Shown here piece by piece: positions 6,757 to 7,288 of a stretch of 7,288 nucleotides of DNA. Location of the stretch: assembly GCA_964345765.1 (NCBI GenBank), contig CAYFSJ010000041.1, forward strand, positions 1 through 7,288, written 5' to 3'. Position 1 is the stretch's first letter. Each line of letters opens with the position of its first letter. Below the pieces are notes generated by a model, which had not been told where the DNA came from, did not search any database, and worked only from the letters and a program-made list of their open reading frames with translations. A program made the position numbers and the translations under genes. This DNA comes from DUUI01 sp964345765. GTDB lineage: Bacteria; Bacillota_I; Bacilli_A; Erysipelotrichales; Erysipelotrichaceae.

Positions 6757-6782
6757 AAAAAAGCGAACTGCTCGAGTTCGCT
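6757..6782 (-). terminator. Rho-independent terminator after rpsR
   Basis: On the minus strand AGCGAACT (6782-6775) and AGTTCGCT (6769-6762) form a perfect eight-base stem around a five-base loop, and the stem ends in a run of six T (6762-6757). It begins eight bases after the rpsR stop. This is a convincing intrinsic terminator and marks the end of the ssb-rpsR operon. Only 18 bases separate it from the yybS start codon. Confidence 0.88.
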
Positions 6783-6789
6783 CTAATAA

Positions 6790-7020
6790 TTAGTCTTTAA
6801 CGTAAGGAATCAAAGCCATTTGACGAGCACGTTTGATTGCTGTTGCTAAAGGTCTTTGATATTTCGCTTTAGTACCAGATACTCGACGTGGAATGATCTT
6901 ACCATTTTGTGAAATGAAACGGTTTAATAATTCTGTATCTTTATAGTCGATGTAAGTGATTTTGTTCTTAGTAAAATAACAAACTTTACGGCGACTAGTT
7001 CTTTGTTTTCTAAAAGACAT
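6790..7020 (-). CDS. rpsR: 30S ribosomal protein S18
   Basis: Small-subunit protein that pairs with S6 on the platform of the 30S subunit. The 76 residues match the family in length and motifs: RRKVCYFTKNKITYIDYKD (10-28), the loop KIIPRRVSGTKAKYQR (41-56) and the conserved C-terminal helix IKRARQMALIPYV (62-74). A single cysteine (Cys14) is present, as in the Bacillus protein. The ATG at 7020 has GAGGAG six bases upstream. It follows ssb after 22 bases, the usual rpsF-ssb-rpsR order, in which relatives autoregulate through an S6:S18-binding leader before rpsF (outside this window). A strong terminator follows. Confidence 0.97.
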   Translation of the reverse strand: MSFRKQRTSRRKVCYFTKNKITYIDYKDTELLNRFISQNGKIIPRRVSGTKAKYQRPLATAIKRARQMALIPYVKD

Positions 7021-7042
7021 TTTTTTCTCCTCTATTTAGTTT

Positions 7043-7288
7043 TTAAAATGGGAGGTCATCACTAGCAATATCTAAGATTGGTTCTGAATCAAAATCGTCA
7101 TCAACTTGAGGTTGATTTACTGACGGTCTTGAATAACTTGAATCATCTGGGAAATATGGCTGTTGTTGGCTTTGAGCACTATCACGTTGAGCTCTTGATT
7201 CTAAGAAATCAAAGTTCTCAACCACAACATCGGTTGTATAGACTCTTTGTCCATCACGCTCATAACTTCCTGTTTGAATTCGACCTTC
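7043..7288 (-). CDS. ssb: Single-stranded DNA-binding protein, C-terminal part (5' end outside window)
   Basis: Homotetrameric protein that coats single-stranded DNA and recruits replication and repair enzymes. Only the last 81 residues are visible. They begin in the end of the OB fold (EGRIQTGSYERDGQRVYTTD, then VVVENFDFLES), continue through a short disordered linker rich in Gln, Ser and Pro (QSQQQPYFPDDSSYSRPS), and finish with an acidic stretch and the partner-binding tip DDLPF. The intact tip argues that this is the main replicative SSB. The reading frame runs open to the window edge; a GTG at 7225 is only an internal valine codon. It is co-directional with rpsR 22 bases downstream and probably shares its transcript. 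Confidence 0.96.
   Translation of the reverse strand, partial: EGRIQTGSYERDGQRVYTTDVVVENFDFLESRAQRDSAQSQQQPYFPDDSSYSRPSVNQPQVDDDFDSEPILDIASDDLPF

Noticed and set aside
6752..6757. TATAAG just after the rpsR terminator as a yybS promoter
   Set aside because: Transcription would begin inside the yybS ribosome site, leaving no usable leader, and the -35 region would fall within the terminator stem.
1..7288. A hidden defence, mobile or other novel multi-gene system
   Set aside because: Every intact gene belongs to a known housekeeping family in a common Firmicutes order; there are no direct-repeat arrays, integrases, transposases or unknown gene clusters.

Overview
The window is an AT-rich Firmicutes (Bacillota) chromosome segment with every recognisable gene on the minus strand. 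Gene order (ssb-rpsR, then yybS-gdpP-rplI-dnaB), strong purine-rich Shine-Dalgarno sites and a Ser46-type HPr all fit this phylum. Protein character and the order dnaB-walJ-rlmH suggest a member of the Erysipelotrichia, but this is an impression from memory. TGA is an ordinary stop here: dnaB and gdpP end on it.

Layout in the direction of transcription (high to low coordinates). (1) 7288-6757: the 3' end of ssb, then rpsR, closed by a strong hairpin terminator; this is the tail of an rpsF-ssb-rpsR type operon. (2) 6738-928: a tightly packed run of yybS (DUF2232 membrane protein), gdpP (c-di-AMP phosphodiesterase), rplI (ribosomal protein L9), dnaB (replicative helicase), walJ/yycJ (metallo-beta-lactamase-fold protein) and rlmH (23S rRNA pseudouridine-1915 methyltransferase). 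The genes overlap by 11, 23, 4 and 8 bp, with a single base between rplI and dnaB, so they are probably co-transcribed and partly translationally coupled. (3) 927-480: about 450 bases without an intact gene. They hold one minus-strand reading frame that looks like protein but carries four internal stops, most likely a decayed small membrane-protein gene or two adjacent remnants, then an inverted repeat that probably ends the large transcript. (4) 425-41: ptsH (HPr) with its own promoter, a GTG start behind a near-perfect Shine-Dalgarno, and a terminator. Positions 1-40 hold nothing I can call.

The genes are housekeeping: single-strand DNA binding and helicase for replication, two ribosomal proteins and an rRNA methylase for translation, c-di-AMP turnover, and the phosphocarrier of the sugar PTS. 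I see no mobile element, CRISPR array, phage gene, defence system or previously undescribed system. The points most worth a second look are the decayed reading frame at 554-919, the palindrome built into the ptsH promoter, the terminator placed 18 bases before yybS, and an unusual residue in a conserved DnaB motif.
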